A stretch of 8,475 bases of DNA from Gammaproteobacteria bacterium (GTDB taxonomy: Bacteria > Pseudomonadota > Gammaproteobacteria > DAOWEP01). Shown piece after piece: positions 5,795 to 8,475 of the stretch. Where the stretch lies: contig DAOWEP010000074.1 in NCBI GenBank assembly GCA_030638455.1, positions 1 through 8,475 of the forward strand, written 5' to 3'. Both the position numbers and the translations under genes were made by a program. The notes beneath the pieces were generated by a model. It saw only the letters and a program-made list of their open reading frames with translations. It did no database searches and was not told the DNA's origin. The first letter of the stretch is position 1. Each line of letters opens with the position of its first letter.

Positions 5795-6592
5795 ATGAGT
5801 GAACAACAATCTATGAACGAACAAAAGCTAAAAAATATAATAGAAGCGGCATTGTTGGCGGCAGGACAACCTTTGTCGATTGACCAGATGTTGTCCCTCT
5901 TTATAGATCAGGATCAACCCAAAAGGGAAGATCTTCGGGCCGTAATCAAGCAACTGCAGGAAGAATATACAGACCGAGCCATGGAGATAATGGAGGTTTC
6001 CAGCGGTTTCAGATTACAGGTGAAGGAAGGCTTCTCAAGTTGGGTTTCGCGTTTGTGGACCGAGCGTCCTTCACGTTATTCACGAGCATTGCTGGAGACG
6101 CTGGCACTGGTGGCCTATCGGCAGCCAATAACACGTGGTGAGATTGAGAATATTCGCGGCGTTGGTGTTAGTTCTTCCATAATGAAAACATTGCTTGAGA
6201 GAGAGTGGGTACGTGTAGTTGGTCATCGTGATGTTCCAGGAAAGCCGGCTATGTATGGTTCAACCAAAAAGTTCCTGGATTACTTTAACCTGAAAACGCT
6301 GGATGAGCTGCCAACACTGGCTGAGCTCCGTGACCTGGATAGTATCTCTAATGAGTTGGGCCTGGGAGTTGTAGGCGTCATGGTAGATGGTCAGCAGGAA
6401 GTTGCAGGAGAAGAAGGTCAGGACGGACAGGAAACGCAGGCTGATGATGTCCTGGCTGAGAATGCGCAACAAGATGAAGAAGAAAACATGGAAGAAGAAT
6501 CAAAAACAGAACCCGGCAGATTGACATTGGTCGAGAGCGCAGACGAAGAAGAAATTGAATCTGAGGTTCAATGCGTAGCTGAGGAAGGGTAA
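5795..6592 (+). CDS. scpB: Segregation and condensation protein B
   Basis: ScpB dimers bind the ScpA linker in the Smc-ScpAB condensin. The sequence has two winged-helix domains: the first from KLKNIIEAALLAAGQPLS (11-28) to about residue 83, with VSSGFRLQVKEGF (68-80) as its wing, and the second from RYSRALLETLALVAYRQPITR (94-114) through EIENIRGV-x-x-SS (116-127) to YGSTKKFLDYFNL (154-166). The globular part ends near residue 190. Residues 199-265 form a strongly acidic tail rich in Glu, Asp and Gln, giving 265 residues against the usual 180-200 of many ScpB proteins, though long tails occur in proteobacterial members. No Shine-Dalgarno precedes ATG 5795 or the next in-frame ATG at 5813. The gene follows scpA at 78 bases and precedes rluB at 39 bases, the usual scpA-scpB-rluB order. 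Confidence 0.93.
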   Translation: MSEQQSMNEQKLKNIIEAALLAAGQPLSIDQMLSLFIDQDQPKREDLRAVIKQLQEEYTDRAMEIMEVSSGFRLQVKEGFSSWVSRLWTERPSRYSRALLETLALVAYRQPITRGEIENIRGVGVSSSIMKTLLEREWVRVVGHRDVPGKPAMYGSTKKFLDYFNLKTLDELPTLAELRDLDSISNELGLGVVGVMVDGQQEVAGEEGQDGQETQADDVLAENAQQDEEENMEEESKTEPGRLTLVESADEEEIESEVQCVAEEG

Positions 6593-6620
6593 GCTGCCTA
6601 GGAGGAGGCTGTCCGAGAAT

Positions 6621-6625
6621 AGGAG
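6621..6625 (+). promoter_or_regulatory. Ribosome binding site deciding the GTG start of rluB
   Basis: AGGAG ends six bases before GTG at 6632. The ATG at 6628 lies between them but is out of frame and reaches a stop after three codons, so it is not the start. A second GGAGG-like run at 6600-6608 is too far away to serve GTG 6632. Confidence 0.8.
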
Positions 6626-6631
6626 ATATGC

Positions 6632-7534
6632 GTGTCTGATACTGGCGAAAGATTACAAAAGGTATTGGCCGCTGCTGGCCTGGGTTCACGCCGAAAAATC
6701 GAATCATGGATAAAGGAAGGACGTCTCCAGGTAAATGGAGAGCTTGCCAAACTAGGTGATCGAGTTACCTCGAAGGACAAGGTTCAGCTGGATGGCCGTC
6801 TGCTGCGAACCGAGCAACTAAGTAAATCCCCGCTAAGAGTTATTGCCTATCATAAGCCGGAAGGACAGGTTTGCACGCGCTCGGATACCGAAGGCCGTAA
6901 AACCCTGTTTGAGTTCCTTCCCAGACTAAGTAATGGACGATGGATAACGGTCGGCAGGCTGGACATCAATACCTCCGGGCTTATCCTGTGTACCACAGAT
7001 GGTGAGCTGGCCAACCGCTTGATGCATCCTTCACAAAAGATTGATCGTGAATATGCAGTGAGGGTATTGGGTGAAGTTACACCTGAAATGTTGGCCAGTC
7101 TAAGGGCTGGTGTAGAGCTGGAAGATGGCCCGGCACATTTTTCTGATATTGTAGATGCCGGAGGCAAGGGAGCAAATCATTGGTATCATGTTGTCCTGCA
7201 GGAAGGACGAAAGCGCGAAGTCAGGCGTTTGTGGGAATCATTGGGGATAAAAGTCAGCCGTCTGATGCGTGTGCGTTATGGCCCGATAATCCTGACCAAC
7301 AAGCTGCGCCCGGCAAAATGGATTGAACTGGAAAATGGCGATATCAATGCATTGTTACAACTGGCAGGGATGGAAGCGCAGGTGAGTGATCAAGTTTCCA
7401 GAAATTCTGCGGGTATGGAAAAAAGAAAGTTCGTCAAAAAAAAGAGAATAGGGAAAAGCGCGGGTAAGCGTTCGGTAAAAAGCCCAGCAAAAAGTAAAGT
7501 CAGCCCTGGGAAACGAAAGACCCGTACTTCATGA
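6632..7534 (+). CDS. rluB: 23S rRNA pseudouridine(2605) synthase RluB
   Basis: A 300-residue RsuA/RluB/RluE/RluF-family pseudouridine synthase. The N-terminal S4 RNA-binding domain covers about residues 6-58 (ERLQKVLAAAGLGSRRKIE...GRLQVNG). The catalytic domain has the signature GRLDINTSGL (108-117) with catalytic Asp111, then LANRLMHPSQKIDREYAVRV and the EGRKREVRRLWESLG block. RluB isomerises U2605 of 23S rRNA in E. coli; this identity is favoured over RluE/RluF by the S4 domain, the length (E. coli RluB 291) and the scpB neighbour. Residues 264-300 are a very basic tail with 17 Lys/Arg and no Asp or Glu, probably an RNA- or ribosome-binding extension. The start is GTG with a good ribosome site. 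The stop overlaps the start of the next gene by four bases (ATGA), indicating coupled translation. Confidence 0.93.
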   Translation: MSDTGERLQKVLAAAGLGSRRKIESWIKEGRLQVNGELAKLGDRVTSKDKVQLDGRLLRTEQLSKSPLRVIAYHKPEGQVCTRSDTEGRKTLFEFLPRLSNGRWITVGRLDINTSGLILCTTDGELANRLMHPSQKIDREYAVRVLGEVTPEMLASLRAGVELEDGPAHFSDIVDAGGKGANHWYHVVLQEGRKREVRRLWESLGIKVSRLMRVRYGPIILTNKLRPAKWIELENGDINALLQLAGMEAQVSDQVSRNSAGMEKRKFVKKKRIGKSAGKRSVKSPAKSKVSPGKRKTRTS

Positions 7535-8223
7535 GCATGAAGGTTTCTCCACTTCGTTTATCTAAAAGAAAGCTAAAGAACACCTATCACAATCTGTATA
7601 AGGGTTACGGACGCCAGGACTGGTGGCCCGGCGATACACCTTTTGAAATCATGGTGGGCGCCATCCTTACCCAAAATACGGCCTGGACGAATGTTGAAAA
7701 GGCGATAACCAACCTGAAAGTAGAAAAAATGTTGTCGGCCAGGAAAATAACAGGTGCAAGGCAGAATACGCTGGCCAGATTGTTGAAACCATCAGGGTAT
7801 TTCAATATCAAGGCGAAACGCTTGAAAAACTTTTGTAGCTGGTATTTGGACCAGGGAGGGTTCAAGGAGCTTGCGAAAAAAAACACGGATGAATTGAGGA
7901 GTGCCCTGCTTACAGTGAATGGTGTTGGCCATGAAACGGCGGATGATATTTTGTTATACGCTTTTGAAAGGCCAGTATTTGTGATCGATGCGTATACACG
8001 CAGGATTTTTTCCCGTCTTGGCCTGATTGCTGGAGATGAACCCTATGATAAATTACGGGAAGCTATTGAGCTTGCATTAAAACAGGATACAGTACTGTTT
8101 AATGAATACCATGCCCTGATCGTAAATCATGGAAAGGATATTTGCCGCGTGAAGCCAAAGTGCATGGATTGTGTTCTTAATCAGGATTGTTTATTCAGGA
8201 GAACCTCAGGCCAGATCGGCTAG
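7531..8223 (+). CDS. Endonuclease III-superfamily (HhH-GPD) DNA glycosylase, MagIII-like group
   Basis: A 230-residue helix-hairpin-helix/GPD base-excision repair protein. The N-terminal part has PFEIMVGAILTQNTAWTNV (37-55), where endonuclease III has L-L-S-A-Q-x-T-D. The hairpin is NGVGHETADDIL (130-141): Glu135 occupies the position of the endonuclease III catalytic Lys120. Asp153 in VFVIDAYTRRIFSRLG corresponds to catalytic Asp138, with the same 18-residue spacing. C-terminal Cys205, Cys211, Cys214 and Cys220 give C-x5-C-x2-C-x5-C, one residue shorter in the first gap than the canonical [4Fe-4S] loop. These traits place it in the COG2231 group (endonuclease III-related, with Helicobacter MagIII, a 3-methyladenine glycosylase), not in Nth proper, so a monofunctional glycosylase without lyase activity is inferred; substrate is unproven. 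It overlaps rluB by four bases; ATG at 7537 is an alternative start. Confidence 0.88.
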   Translation: MSMKVSPLRLSKRKLKNTYHNLYKGYGRQDWWPGDTPFEIMVGAILTQNTAWTNVEKAITNLKVEKMLSARKITGARQNTLARLLKPSGYFNIKAKRLKNFCSWYLDQGGFKELAKKNTDELRSALLTVNGVGHETADDILLYAFERPVFVIDAYTRRIFSRLGLIAGDEPYDKLREAIELALKQDTVLFNEYHALIVNHGKDICRVKPKCMDCVLNQDCLFRRTSGQIG

Positions 8224-8278
8224 AGGGAGTCCTGTTCTGTCGGAAAGAAGATCGGGAAAAGACAGGTAGGGAAAGGAT

Positions 8279-8303
8279 AGTGATTACCGCAAGGGTTATC
8301 ACT
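8279..8303. terminator. Hairpin between convergent genes, possible two-way terminator
   Basis: AGTGATTACC (8279-8288) pairs with GGTTATCACT (8294-8303) with one T-T mismatch and loop GCAAG. It sits in the 88-base gap between the plus-strand glycosylase gene and the minus-strand GGDEF gene, where a shared terminator is expected. The flanks are only partly T-rich in either direction (ATTCTATTC on the plus strand, CCTTTCCC on the minus), so termination efficiency is uncertain. Confidence 0.45.
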
Positions 8304-8311
8304 AATCGATT

Positions 8312-8475
8312 CTATTCAGCAGTTTGGGTGCGGTTACGTCCGAGTTGCTTTGCCTGATACATGGCTGCATCTGCACGGCTGAACAAGCTGATACCACTTT
8401 CATCTTTATTGAGCTTTGCAATGCCAAGGCTAACCGTTACCTTTACAGTGGATTTTCCATATGTGCATTCTTGCT
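8312..8475 (-). CDS. GGDEF-domain protein (probable diguanylate cyclase), C-terminal end only
   Basis: The minus-strand frame from the window edge to TAG at 8314-8312 gives 53 residues ending at Glu. It contains VTVSLGIAKL (12-21 of the fragment) and SRADAAMYQAKQLGRNR (32-48), which are the last beta strand and the final helix-turn of GGDEF domains (usual form: S-x-G-I-A ... A-D-x-A-M-Y-x-A-K-x-x-G-R-N). The GGDEF active-site loop itself and any sensory or EAL domain lie outside the window, so activity and input signal cannot be judged, but no EAL domain follows at the C-terminus. GGDEF enzymes make cyclic di-GMP from two GTP. The gene converges on the repair gene and is probably a separate transcription unit. 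Confidence 0.9.
   Translation of the reverse strand, partial: QECTYGKSTVKVTVSLGIAKLNKDESGISLFSRADAAMYQAKQLGRNRTQTAE

Noticed and set aside
1..8475. Search for defence, mobile or CRISPR systems
   Set aside because: Every long frame is explained by conserved housekeeping families, gaps are short, and I saw no array-like repeats, att-like ends or transposase motifs.

Overview
The window is a chromosomal housekeeping segment, most likely from a gammaproteobacterium. The neighbours and sequence types fit this: a YciI/YciB pair on one strand, then a PHP-domain RNase (Rnm/YciV/TrpH), YciO, a site-2-type protease, TrpS, ScpA, ScpB and RluB in a row on the other. The TrpS is the long (about 400 residue) insertion-bearing form known from many beta- and gammaproteobacteria rather than the 334-residue Escherichia coli form. 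E. coli itself uses MukBEF instead of ScpAB. Genus cannot be read from the sequence. Base composition is moderate and fairly even across the genes, and I see no transposase, integrase, tRNA, rRNA, CRISPR array or prophage sign.

Layout: positions 1-737 (minus strand) hold the 5' half of yciI and all of yciB, only 2 bases apart. Positions 738-881 are a divergent control region. Positions 882-2399 hold rnm and yciO (12 bases apart). An AT-rich 132-base gap with promoter-like -10 boxes precedes an M50 membrane metalloprotease (2532-3236), followed 47 bases later by trpS, which appears to start with TTG. A strong hairpin with a U-rich tail (4616-4652) ends the trpS unit. Next come scpA, scpB, rluB (GTG start) and an endonuclease III-superfamily gene that overlaps the rluB stop by 4 bases. 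A hairpin at 8279-8303 separates these from a convergent minus-strand gene, of which only the C-terminal end of a GGDEF (diguanylate cyclase) domain is inside the window.

By function, the window mixes RNA maturation and modification (Rnm, YciO-family protein, RluB), tRNA charging (TrpRS), chromosome segregation (ScpA and ScpB, partners of an Smc encoded elsewhere), envelope functions (YciB, M50 protease) and DNA repair (HhH-GPD glycosylase). I do not see a new multi-gene system. The points most worth a second look are a four-cysteine motif in TrpRS resembling the iron-sulfur site described for Thermotoga maritima TrpRS, the repair glycosylase with Glu at the position of the endonuclease III catalytic Lys, the long acidic tails on ScpA and ScpB against a strongly basic tail on RluB, and a probable leaderless start for rnm.
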